Below, piece after piece: positions 7,476 to 13,671 of a stretch of 15,911 nucleotides of DNA (position 1 is its first letter; each line of letters begins with the position of its first letter). The stretch lies in the NCBI GenBank assembly GCA_031289935.1, contig JAITON010000136.1, positions 1-15,911 of the forward strand. The letters run 5' to 3'. Origin of the DNA: Treponema sp. (GTDB lineage Bacteria > Spirochaetota > Spirochaetia > Treponematales > Breznakiellaceae). A model generated the notes under the pieces. That model did no database searches. It worked only from the letters and a program-made list of their open reading frames with translations, and was not told the origin of the DNA. A program made the translations under genes and the position numbers.

Positions 7476-8352
7476 AGGACCGGGGATCGAAGACCTCGAT
7501 ATCCCCGTAAGCCTCGCCGCTACAAAGGTAGACCACCGGCAGCTTGAGGCTAGACGCCAAAGAAAAGACCGCCCCGCCCCGGGCTGTAGAATCGCACTTG
7601 GTCAGGATAACCCCCTTAAGGGGCACGGCCTGGTGGAAAATTTCCGCCTGAGCCAGGGCGTTCCGGCCCGTAGTAGCGTCCAGCACCAGCCAGCGGATAT
7701 ACCGGGCGTCCCCGACCGGGCCTGCCAGCCCGGTCCTGGACGCTACCACCCGGTCGATCTTTCGGAGCTCTTCCACCAGCGCGGCCTTGGTGTGCATCCG
7801 TCCCGCAGTATCGGCGATGATCAGGTCCCCAGCCCCTGCTTGGGCGGCTTCCACCGCATCGTAGACCACCGCCGCCGGGTCGCCCCCCTGTTTATGGGCC
7901 ACCACCCGGATACCCAGACGCTCGCCGTGGATCTTGAGCTGGTCCACCGCCGCGGCCCGGAAGGTATCGGCGGCCGCCAGAATGGGACGGCGCCCCGCCT
8001 GCCGGTAGCGGTCCGCGAGCTTGGCCGCCGTGGTAGTCTTTCCCACGCCGTTTACCCCCAGCAGGAGAATGATCGTGAGAGAGCCGGGGAGCAGATCCCC
8101 GGCAGGAGCGGAGTTCACGGTTCTGAGCTGCTCCTCCAGAATCACGGCCAGTTTCTGCCGGATCGAATCGCTCTCGCTGACCCGTTCCTTCCGGCAGAGC
8201 TCCCGGAGGCTTTCCACGGCAGTATATGCCTCGGCGGCTCCAAAGTCCCCTTCCACGAGGAGATCCTCAAGGTCCTCGAAAAAAGATTCCTCCGCCGGGA
8301 CCTTCCGGCTGAAAAAATTTCGTATCCGTTCTCTGAATCCCGCGCCTGCCAT
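7444..8352 (-). CDS. ftsY: Signal recognition particle receptor FtsY
   Basis: GTPase receptor that docks the ribosome-SRP complex at the membrane for co-translational insertion. The protein has 302 residues: an N domain (about 5-85) and a G domain with Walker A/G1 GVNGVGKTT (99-107), the DTFRAAAVDQL box (129-139), G3 DTAGR (181-185) and G4 TKCD (251-254; TKLD is more usual). It ends with a typical 'GE.YGDIEVFDP..F...LLG' closing segment. There is almost no acidic A domain before the NG core, so membrane binding must depend on the short amphipathic N-terminus (GFRERIRNFFSRK). ATG at 8352 is chosen because GGAGGA lies four bases upstream and homology begins there; the frame is open to 8457, but that part overlaps the C-terminal codons of the PEGA gene. 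It starts 8 bases after the PEGA gene stop and its stop lies inside the next gene. Confidence 0.95.
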   Translation of the reverse strand: MAGAGFRERIRNFFSRKVPAEESFFEDLEDLLVEGDFGAAEAYTAVESLRELCRKERVSESDSIRQKLAVILEEQLRTVNSAPAGDLLPGSLTIILLLGVNGVGKTTTAAKLADRYRQAGRRPILAAADTFRAAAVDQLKIHGERLGIRVVAHKQGGDPAAVVYDAVEAAQAGAGDLIIADTAGRMHTKAALVEELRKIDRVVASRTGLAGPVGDARYIRWLVLDATTGRNALAQAEIFHQAVPLKGVILTKCDSTARGGAVFSLASSLKLPVVYLCSGEAYGDIEVFDPRSYAEGFLGLER

Positions 8353-8360
8353 GGTTCCTC

Positions 8361-9839
8361 CTATGGTACAATCCCCGGGGCGTTGTCTGAGGCGGCTATA
8401 AAGTAGAACACCGCACGGACGATGGATTCCACCCCAAAGGCCGCAGTCACCACCCAAAGACCGGCATCAACCCAGGCAAAAACAGTCGTCCGGGTGTAAT
8501 ACTCCGGCTTCCTGGCGGAACTTGCATTATACGACTGGATCATCGTATCCGTAAGGCCGTGAAAAATCAGGGCCAGGGGAAGGGCGATCCAGAACCGGCC
8601 CCAGGCGCCGTAGTATCCCTGTCTAAAACCCTCAATCATGCCCGCTTCCTGAGGCGGGGCCAGGTCGAGGCTAAAGACCAGGGGCTCTGGGCCGGAGCCC
8701 GGCCCGGGGCCTGAGCTGAGGCCCGGCCCGGGGAGGATCACCGCCCGGGCGACGGCTCCCGGCGGGCTTTCCAGGCGGAAGTATTCGCCCCCGCCGAGGG
8801 GAAGGTCCAGGCTGAGGGGCGTTTCCCCCATATAGCGGGAACCCTGGTACACCGAAGCCGGCTCCCCGCCGCTTTCTAGAGTAACCGGGTAGGAAGCCGG
8901 GGAACCCAGCTCTATATCGACCTCCGCCAATTCCCCCGCCGCCAAGTCCAGGGAAAGGGATTGGGCCTCGTAACCCTCGGCAAAGACCGTGATGCCCACC
9001 GTCCCCGGAGACCGTTCCGTGAGCGGGACGGCCCCCTGGCCCGCATACACGCCGTCGATCGTGATAACCGCATCCCCCGGTTCGGCCCGGACCGTAAGAG
9101 CCGCCGGGTCAGCGCCGGATATAAAAGCGGCCAGCCGTCCGGCCAGCTCCTCCATACCGGCTGATATATCATCGGAAGAAAAGATGCTGCTATCCTCGTA
9201 GAGCGGAACATCACTATAGAGGGCGTAGATGCCCAGGCTCACATAAAACCGCTCATGGTATTCGATGATGCTGCCGGACAAAACCGCGTCGGCTTTTTCT
9301 TTGAGACAGAACTGGCGTTCCTCCCCCGCCTGAGGCGCCTGGGGGAAGGTCCCGGCGAGGTTTGCCTGGGTAATTTTGAAGACCGGCCTTTCCGCCACCA
9401 GGGGAACCTGGACCAGGGCATTCCGCCAGGACGCTTCCAGAGCCGCGATTTCCTGGTCCAGCTTCTCCAGGGACGCCCGGTAGCGCCAATCAGGATCCCC
9501 CCGGTAGATGAGCCGGTCCCGCTCGTCCCGTTTGGCCGCCAGTTTCCCCGCCGCAGCGGACGCGGCCTGAGCCTGGGCCCGTTCCTGGTAATAGGCCAGC
9601 TCCTCCGGGGGCCTTTGACGGCGCTGTATTGTTTTGAGGGACTGGGCCAGATGCCGGGCCAGCATATCCCCCACAACCTGCCGGACAGCCGGAAGGCCGG
9701 ACACGTCAAAGGCCGTGATACAGAGGGTCCACTCCCCGTCCAGAACCTCCGGCGGTTTGGATTCCTCGGCGGCGCCGGAAGCAAAAGCCGGGCCCGCAAA
9801 AATTATGAGCATTACCAGAAGGCAGGGGATTCTTTTCAT
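8361..9839 (-). CDS. PEGA-domain envelope protein with signal peptide and C-terminal membrane helices
   Basis: 492 residues, function unknown. Residues 1-20 are a signal peptide (cleavage after AFA). About 37-240 is a soluble domain with an alanine/glutamate-rich helical insert (80-135), resembling the N-terminal domain of spirochaetal proteins that assess a 'level' or assembly state, but I cannot name it. Residues 247-312 are a PEGA repeat (ALTVRAEPGDAVITIDGVYA...G.VGITVFAEGYE) and 316-360 a second, weaker one (SVYQGSRYMGETPLSLDLP). A Gly/Pro/Ser linker (370-386) leads to hydrophobic segments at about 415-433 and 453-483. PEGA domains are cell-surface or periplasmic beta modules, so the protein is probably membrane-tethered with the repeats outside the cytoplasm. 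ATG at 9839 overlaps the prfB stop by four bases (ATGA), and AGGGTGA precedes it. Genes of this kind often lie near envelope genes in spirochaetes; its role here is open. Confidence 0.85.
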   Translation of the reverse strand: MKRIPCLLVMLIIFAGPAFASGAAEESKPPEVLDGEWTLCITAFDVSGLPAVRQVVGDMLARHLAQSLKTIQRRQRPPEELAYYQERAQAQAASAAAGKLAAKRDERDRLIYRGDPDWRYRASLEKLDQEIAALEASWRNALVQVPLVAERPVFKITQANLAGTFPQAPQAGEERQFCLKEKADAVLSGSIIEYHERFYVSLGIYALYSDVPLYEDSSIFSSDDISAGMEELAGRLAAFISGADPAALTVRAEPGDAVITIDGVYAGQGAVPLTERSPGTVGITVFAEGYEAQSLSLDLAAGELAEVDIELGSPASYPVTLESGGEPASVYQGSRYMGETPLSLDLPLGGGEYFRLESPPGAVARAVILPGPGLSSGPGPGSGPEPLVFSLDLAPPQEAGMIEGFRQGYYGAWGRFWIALPLALIFHGLTDTMIQSYNASSARKPEYYTRTTVFAWVDAGLWVVTAAFGVESIVRAVFYFIAASDNAPGIVP

Positions 9840-10946
9840 GCTTCACCCTGGGTCCAGGCGAACCGGAGATAGTCTTCGATGAATGTATCGATTTCCCCGT
9901 CCATAACGGCCTGGATGTTGCCCATTTCGGTCTTGGTCCGGTAGTCCTTGACCAGGGTATAGGGCTGGAACACGTAGGACCGGATCTGGCTGCCAAAGCT
10001 GATATCTTTCTTTTCCTGGGCGAAACGGGCGTTGTCCTTTTCTTTTTCCAGGCGGTAGTATTCGTAGAGCCGGGCCTTGAGCATGCTCATGGCGGTGGCC
10101 CGGTTCATAGTCTGGCTGCGCTCGCTCTGGCAGGCCACCACGATGCCCGTGGGCAGATGGGTACAACGCACGGCGCTGTCGGTCTTGTTGACATGCTGGC
10201 CCCCGGCGCCCCCCGAACGGTAGGTGTCCACCCGGAGATCCTCGCTCCGGATCTCTACCTCGATTGTGTCGTCGATAACCGGGAAGACATAGCAGGAGGC
10301 AAAGCTCGTGTGCCGCCGGGCGTTGGCGTCGAAGGGGCTGATCCGCACCAGGCGGTGCACCCCGCTCTCGCTTTTAAGATAGCCGTAGGCATAGTCCCCG
10401 CCAATACGGCAGGTAGCGCTCTTGATACCCCCCTCGGCCTCCAGACGGTCTACTTCCTCCAGGGCAAAACCCTTGCGCTCCGCCCAGCGGAGGTACATGC
10501 GGTAGAGCATGTGCGACCAGTCGCAGGCCTCGGTACCCCCGGCCCCGGCGTGAATCGTCAAAAAACAGCCGTTTTTGTCTACCTCCCCCGGCATGAGCTC
10601 GAAAATTTCCTGCTTTTCATACCGGGCGGAGAGCTCCCTGAGGGTTTCCGCAATACCGGCGGCCTCGGATTCGTCCCCGGCCTCTGCGGCCAGTTCCAGG
10701 AGCGTCTGCACATCGTCGGCCCCGGCCTTGAGGGCCTTCCAGGGCTCGTAGCGGCTTTTAAGGGCCTTGAGTTCCCCCATGATCTTTTCGGCCCGGCCGC
10801 GGTCGTTCCAGAAGCCCGGCCCGGCGCCCTGGGCCTCCAGGGCCGCTATTTTCGAGACAAAACCGGCGTCTTCAAAGACGCCTCCAGGTTGCTTCGATTT
10901 TCCCCCGTAACTCTGCCGCCGGGGCGTTTAGTTCTGATAGTACCAT
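9836..10946 (-). CDS. prfB: Peptide chain release factor 2 (RF2), expressed by programmed +1 frameshift
   Basis: RF2 recognises UGA and UAA stop codons and triggers peptide release on the ribosome. The gene is in two frames. The first, from ATG 10946, encodes 24 residues (MVLSELNAPAAELRGKIEAT, then WRRL) and ends at an in-frame TGA (10874-10872). After a +1 shift at CTT, the frame continues as EDAGFVSKIAALEAQ to the end, giving 369 residues, close to the usual 365. The stop-codon recognition tripeptide SPF is at 203-205 and the catalytic GGQ at 248-250, within GGAGGQHVNKTDSAVR. The start has a GGGAGG site seven bases upstream and a promoter just before it. A conceptual start at ATG 10780 would lose the conserved N-terminal helix (including GFWNDRGRAEKIMGELK) and is wrong. 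It is the first gene of the operon. Confidence 0.95.
10871..10885 (-). promoter_or_regulatory. prfB: prfB programmed +1 frameshift site
   Basis: On the coding strand the site reads GGAGG CGT CTT TGA A. The internal Shine-Dalgarno-like GGAGG lies three bases before the slippery CTT codon, which is followed by the TGA stop, the geometry of the classic RF2 autoregulatory site (AGGGGG TAT CTT TGA C in E. coli). When RF2 is scarce, TGA is read slowly, the peptidyl-tRNA slips from CUU to UUU, and full-length RF2 is made. The base after TGA is A instead of the usual C. Confidence 0.93.
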
Positions 10947-10969
10947 GCTGTTTCCTCCCGCAGGGGATC

Positions 10970-10998
10970 AATCTAGCACAGGCGGGGGGAAATGTCAA
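10970..10998 (-). promoter_or_regulatory. Promoter of the prfB-PEGA-ftsY-lol-clpC operon
   Basis: On the minus strand a perfect TTGACA (-35, 10998-10993) is separated by 17 bases from TAGATT (-10, 10975-10970, four of six matches). Transcription should begin near 10963, leaving a very short leader of about 17 bases that contains the ribosome binding site (10959-10954). No other good promoter was seen further down the operon, although weak internal ones cannot be excluded. Confidence 0.7.
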
Positions 10999-11012
10999 AG
11001 GGTAAGGGACTG

Positions 11013-11027
11013 CCGGCGGCCCGCCGG
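11013..11027. repeat. GC-rich inverted repeat between the Imm5-like gene and the prfB promoter
   Basis: A 15-base near-perfect dyad (CCGGCGG-C-CCGCCGG) lies 24 bases after the stop of the leftward Imm5-like gene and just upstream of the prfB -35 box. It could form a compact hairpin in the upstream gene's transcript, but there is no following T-run, so a factor-independent terminator is not well supported. Confidence 0.45.
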
Positions 11028-11050
11028 GGACCATCCCATACAATAGGGGC

Positions 11051-11533
11051 TTAGACGCGCTCCATCAGCGCAATCTGCGTTTCCCGCTCCCTGCGCACCT
11101 CATCAAGATTTTGGGGGTAGAGCAGATTGATGAGCGTAATCGCGTAATCCGAGGCGATTAAAGCGTGCCGTTTTACATGGGCCGTGTTGGCCACCTGGGC
11201 CATAACCCGGAGCACTTTTACCCTGACGGGGTCTTTTTCTTCCCGGGCCAGGCCGAGGACCCTGCCGGCCACGTCCCGGGCGGCCTGGAACCGCACGGCC
11301 CCTGCCTGCCACTTTTCGAGTACCCTAAAGCAGGCTTCGATAGCTTCGTCCCTGGCCAGGCCGGTCAACTCTAACACATGGGCCCCCAACAGCAGGCTGT
11401 ACCGGGAAATCGCCTTATGGTCATGGGCTTTGGCGTCAAAGGCCGCGATGAGCTCTTCTTTTAACGCGGGTATATCATCCATTTTTCCGGGGAGCCCTAC
11501 GCCGCCCAGGTAGCTGTCTTTTTGATTTTTCAC
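11051..11533 (-). CDS. Imm5-like putative immunity protein (orphan)
   Basis: 160 residues if started at GTG 11533, all-helical and without a signal peptide. The pattern 'AHDHKAISRYSLLLGAHVL', then an 'R.EAI.A....EKW..G...', an alanine/arginine helix, and 'RVMAQVANTAHVKRHAL' resembles the Imm5 family of putative immunity proteins found beside polymorphic toxins (cytosolic proteins of about 150 residues with a conserved 'A.A.ATAHV..HA' motif). Biochemical function in that family is not settled. GTG 11533 is preferred because GGGGAGGGGA lies just upstream with a six-base gap from GGAGG; ATG at 11482 (MDDIPALKEEL, 143 residues) is the alternative and has only a weak site. The frame is open further to 11710, but that part only reads through the repeats. 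No toxin gene is next to it, so if the assignment holds this is an orphan immunity gene. Confidence 0.65.
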   Translation of the reverse strand: MKNQKDSYLGGVGLPGKMDDIPALKEELIAAFDAKAHDHKAISRYSLLLGAHVLELTGLARDEAIEACFRVLEKWQAGAVRFQAARDVAGRVLGLAREEKDPVRVKVLRVMAQVANTAHVKRHALIASDYAITLINLLYPQNLDEVRRERETQIALMERV

Positions 11534-11560
11534 CACTCCCCTCCCCGGCGCCCTGTCTGC

Positions 11561-11591
11561 ACTGCGTAGCGTAGTATATACGCAACGCAGT
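11561..11591. repeat. 31-bp imperfect dyad (operator-like) upstream of the Imm5-like gene
   Basis: Arms of 7 bp (ACTGCGT/ACGCAGT) and 5 bp (GCGTA/TACGC) are separated by one A-A mismatch on each side and close on a 5-base centre GTATA. It lies 28 bases upstream of the GTG start and overlaps a TATACT sequence on the minus strand (11594-11589) that could serve as a -10 box. It would suit a dimeric repressor site or an RNA hairpin in the leader. Confidence 0.55.
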
Positions 11592-11650
11592 ATACGCCGT
11601 TTTGCGGTCTGACGCCAGGGCAGTGCCCGTAAAAAGCCTTCCCTTTTTCC

Positions 11651-11725
11651 CTGGGGGATATCCCTCAAACTTATTTTGCCGGCAAACTTTCTCTGGGGGA
11701 TGTCCCTCAAACTTATTTTGCCGGC
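11651..11725. repeat. Two 33-bp direct repeats with 42-bp period
   Basis: Copies at 11651-11683 and 11693-11725 differ at one base. Each contains a GGGATATCCC palindrome (GGGATGTCCC in the second), then TCAAACTTATTTTG, and ends with the palindrome GCCGGC. The repeat distance of 42 bp equals four turns of the helix. The second copy ends exactly where the -35 box of the rightward promoter starts. Confidence 0.85.
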
Positions 11726-11754
11726 TTGACAAAATTTTCAGCGGGCCCTATCAT
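11726..11754 (+). promoter_or_regulatory. Near-consensus promoter of the 11810 gene
   Basis: TTGACA (11726-11731), a 17-base spacer and TATCAT (11749-11754) form a strong sigma-70-type promoter. Start of transcription is expected near 11761, leaving a leader of about 49 bases with AAGGAGG five bases before the ATG. The direct repeats lie immediately upstream, where an activator or repressor could act. Confidence 0.78.
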
Positions 11755-11809
11755 CAGCCTTGCCGTCACGAACAACAACCGGGGCGGCGCACAATACAAG
11801 GAGGCCATT

Positions 11810-12478
11810 ATGGCGCATGACTATATACCGGCGAAGCTCGCCGAGTACCGGTCTTTTTCGGATCATTTTGTGAGTTTGGTTGTTCAGAACGCGGATCTCT
11901 GGGGGATTCCCGAGCCGGCGGCAACGCGGTTGAGCTCCGGGCATACGGCCTGGACGGCGGTTCAGGACGAGGCGGATAATCCCGAGACCCGCACGAGCCT
12001 GGTCGTCAAAAAAGCCCGGCGTCTGCGGGGCGAGGATAGGGCCAATATCCGCTGGATGGTAAAGACCTACATCAACCCCAACGCCAACGGGGCTATCAGC
12101 CCGGAAAACCGTCTGGATCTGGGGCTTTGGACCAAGGACGGTACTATAAGCCACCACCCGGCGCCGGAGAGCCGCCCCGATACGGACGTGGTGCCTACGG
12201 GCAAATACCAGCATACGGTAACCGCCCTGGACTCGGCGACCAGGAAAAAGGAAAAACCCGCCGACGCCTACGGGCTGCGCTTCGCCTGGCAGTTGGGGGG
12301 CGAGGCCCCCGCTTCGCCGGCAAAACTGCCTAATTCAAAGTTCAGCCGGAGAGTCCAGATGAAATTTTCCTGGGACCCCAGCGACCATAGCAAGCCAGTT
12401 CACTATGCCACGGCCTACGAGAACTCTAAGGGCGACGTCGGGCCCTGGAGCGCCATCGTGAGCACGGTGGTCCCCTGA
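11810..12478 (+). CDS. Conserved protein of unknown function with C-terminal FnIII-like domain
   Basis: 222 residues, no signal peptide or membrane segment. The N-terminal half (about 1-110) is helical: 'DYIPAKLAEYRSFSDHFVSL' followed by a long helix pair with alternating 'TAWTAVQDEAD' and 'KKARRLRGEDRANIRWMVK'. The C-terminal half (about 125-222) is beta-rich and ends 'YATAYENSKGDVGPWSAIVS', the hallmark of a fibronectin type III-like sandwich. This architecture recurs in treponemes, Bacteroidota and Planctomycetes in proteins of about 200-230 residues whose function I do not know. ATG 11810 is chosen because AAGGAGG lies five bases upstream; the frame is open to 11726, but that part includes the promoter. 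It has its own strong promoter, diverges from the Imm5-like gene, and its stop codon is embedded in the first inverted repeat of the array downstream. It is probably monocistronic and well expressed. Confidence 0.85.
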   Translation: MAHDYIPAKLAEYRSFSDHFVSLVVQNADLWGIPEPAATRLSSGHTAWTAVQDEADNPETRTSLVVKKARRLRGEDRANIRWMVKTYINPNANGAISPENRLDLGLWTKDGTISHHPAPESRPDTDVVPTGKYQHTVTALDSATRKKEKPADAYGLRFAWQLGGEAPASPAKLPNSKFSRRVQMKFSWDPSDHSKPVHYATAYENSKGDVGPWSAIVSTVVP

Positions 12479-12515
12479 GTTAATTTCAAAACCCGGTGAG
12501 TTTTGAAATTAACTC
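12477..12515. repeat. Perfect 16-bp inverted repeat overlapping the stop codon of the 11810 gene
   Basis: The left arm GAGTTAATTTCAAAAC (12477-12492) and right arm (12500-12515) are perfectly complementary and close on a 7-base loop. The left arm begins with the last two bases of the TGA stop. In RNA this is a long stable stem that could stop transcription or protect the 3' end, but no T-run follows. Confidence 0.85.
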
Positions 12516-12546
12516 CGCAGAAACTCTGTTTTACATAGTTTCTGCG
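12516..12546. repeat. Second inverted repeat, contiguous with the first
   Basis: The arms CGCAGAAACT (12516-12525) and AGTTTCTGCG (12537-12546) are perfect complements. One C-T mismatch inside is followed by three more pairs (TGT/ACA) and a TTT loop, giving a 31-base hairpin. It begins at the base after the first inverted repeat ends. Confidence 0.8.
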
Positions 12547-12580
12547 CCTACGGCGTGGGCAAGTCCGCGCTGCGCAGACT
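12545..12580. repeat. Two further small dyads leading into the pta promoter
   Basis: CGCC-TAC-GGCG (12545-12555) overlaps the end of the second hairpin by two bases. AGTC-C-GCGC-T-GCGC-A-GACT (12562-12580) is a palindrome with a single mismatch, and its last base is the first base of the pta -35 box. Together with the two preceding hairpins they fill the whole gap between the two genes with dyads. Confidence 0.5.
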
Positions 12581-12608
12581 GGACCGGGGGCGGAATAACT
12601 GCTATACT
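12580..12608 (+). promoter_or_regulatory. pta: Probable pta promoter
   Basis: TGGACC (12580-12585, four of six matches to TTGACA), a 17-base spacer and TATACT (12603-12608) lie before pta, with a predicted start near 12615 and GAGGGAG (12624-12630) as ribosome site. The -35 box is weak, so activation or help from the adjoining dyad is possible. Confidence 0.5.
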
Positions 12609-12636
12609 CTACAAAACTAACTCGAGGGAGCACGCT

Positions 12637-13671
12637 ATGGATTTTGTGAATGATATGAAGGCCAGGGCCAAAACGCTGCAAAAGCGGCTCGTACTGGCCG
12701 AGGGTACCGAAGAGCGGACGCTCAGGGCCGCCCGTATAATCGTGGACCAGGGCCTGGCGGCCTCGGTAACGCTGGTGGGGAACGAGGCGGCGGTCCGGCA
12801 GGCGGCGGCGGGCCAGGGGGTCGGGCTTGAGGGTATCCAGATATCGGACCCGGAAAAATCCCCCCGGCGGGCCGCCTATGGGGCGGAATACTATCGCCTG
12901 GGCCGCGAAAAAGACGAGGCCAAGCGGGCCAAGGGTAAGACCGTGGACAAGCCTATGACCGAGGAAAAGGCCCGGGCCGAAATCCTCCACTGCCTCCGCT
13001 GGGGGGCTATGCTGGTTCACCTGGGGGATGCCGATGCCCTGGTGGCCGGTGCGGAAAGCGCTACCGCCGACGTGCTCCGCGCGGGGCTTTCGGTCATCGG
13101 TACGAGCCCCGGCTCCAGGACCGCCTCCTCCTGTTTCGTCATGACCGGCCTGGACAAGGGCTTTGGGGTGGAGGGTTCCCTGATCTTTTCGGACTGCGCG
13201 GTGGTGCCGGCCCCCACGGCCGAACAACTGGCCGATATTGCCGCCAGCGCCGCCCAATCCTGCCGGGAATTCCTGGGGGCGGAACCGGTGGCGGCCCTCC
13301 TCTCCTTCTCTACCAAGGGATCGGCCGGCCACGAGAACGTTACCAGGGTTCAGGAGGCTGTGGAGATTCTCAAGGGCCGGAATCCCGGCTTTATCTTCGA
13401 CGGGGAACTCCAGGCCGACGCGGCCCTGGCGCCTGCCGTTACCGACAAGAAGGCTCCGGGCAGCCCGGTCCGTGGTAAAGTGAACACCTTGATCTTCCCG
13501 GATCTGGGGGCGGGCAACATCGGCTATAAACTGGTCCAGCGTCTGGGCGGGGCCGAAGCCTTCGGGCCCTTCCTCCAGGGGTTTGCCAAGCCGGTGAGCG
13601 ATCTTTCCCGGGGCGCCTCGGTGGAGGACATCGTGGTTACCTGCGCCGTAACTCTGGCACGGGCCGGTTAA
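12637..13671 (+). CDS. pta: Phosphate acetyltransferase
   Basis: Converts acetyl-CoA and phosphate to acetyl phosphate and CoA; with acetate kinase this yields ATP and acetate in fermentative spirochaetes. At 344 residues it is the short, single-domain form. Family motifs are present: KRLVLAEGTEERTLRAA near the start, GTSPGSRTASSCFVM (155-169), LLSFSTKGSA (221-230), FDGELQADAAL (254-264) and NTLIFPDLGAGNIGYKLVQRL (283-303). By comparison with the Methanosarcina enzyme, Ser324, Arg325 and Asp331 (in SDLSRGASVEDIV) correspond to the catalytic Ser309, Arg310 and Asp316. ATG 12637 has GAGGGAG six bases upstream; the frame is open to 12496, but that part contains the promoter and hairpins. No acetate kinase gene is in the window. 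It is followed after 23 bases by the vWA gene, which may be cotranscribed. Confidence 0.95.
   Translation: MDFVNDMKARAKTLQKRLVLAEGTEERTLRAARIIVDQGLAASVTLVGNEAAVRQAAAGQGVGLEGIQISDPEKSPRRAAYGAEYYRLGREKDEAKRAKGKTVDKPMTEEKARAEILHCLRWGAMLVHLGDADALVAGAESATADVLRAGLSVIGTSPGSRTASSCFVMTGLDKGFGVEGSLIFSDCAVVPAPTAEQLADIAASAAQSCREFLGAEPVAALLSFSTKGSAGHENVTRVQEAVEILKGRNPGFIFDGELQADAALAPAVTDKKAPGSPVRGKVNTLIFPDLGAGNIGYKLVQRLGGAEAFGPFLQGFAKPVSDLSRGASVEDIVVTCAVTLARAG

Noticed and set aside
7633..8406. 257-codon plus-strand frame opposite ftsY
   Set aside because: Antisense shadow of a gene with all FtsY motifs; no start signal.
9239..9872. Long frames on both strands (9239-9799 minus, 9255-9872 plus) over the PEGA gene
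   Set aside because: Out-of-frame shadows; the PEGA frame has the signal peptide, PEGA repeats and correct overlap with prfB.
10780..10780. prfB beginning at ATG 10780
   Set aside because: The conserved N-terminal helix, the frameshift site, the ribosome site and the promoter all lie upstream, giving full RF2 length only from 10946.
10157..11005. 282-codon plus-strand frame opposite prfB
   Set aside because: Shadow of prfB on the other strand; it runs across the prfB start and promoter and resembles no known protein.
11534..11710. N-terminal extension of the Imm5-like protein to 219 residues
   Set aside because: It only translates the direct repeats and the 31-bp dyad; the strong ribosome site at 11537-11546 places the start at 11533.
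11651..11725. CRISPR array
   Set aside because: Only two 33-bp copies with a 9-base interval, too short for a spacer; no cas genes.
12415..13332. 305-codon open frame on the minus strand opposite pta
   Set aside because: It lies antisense to the well-supported pta gene, its composition (Gly/Arg/Pro-rich) is what a GC-rich shadow frame gives, and no ribosome site precedes it.
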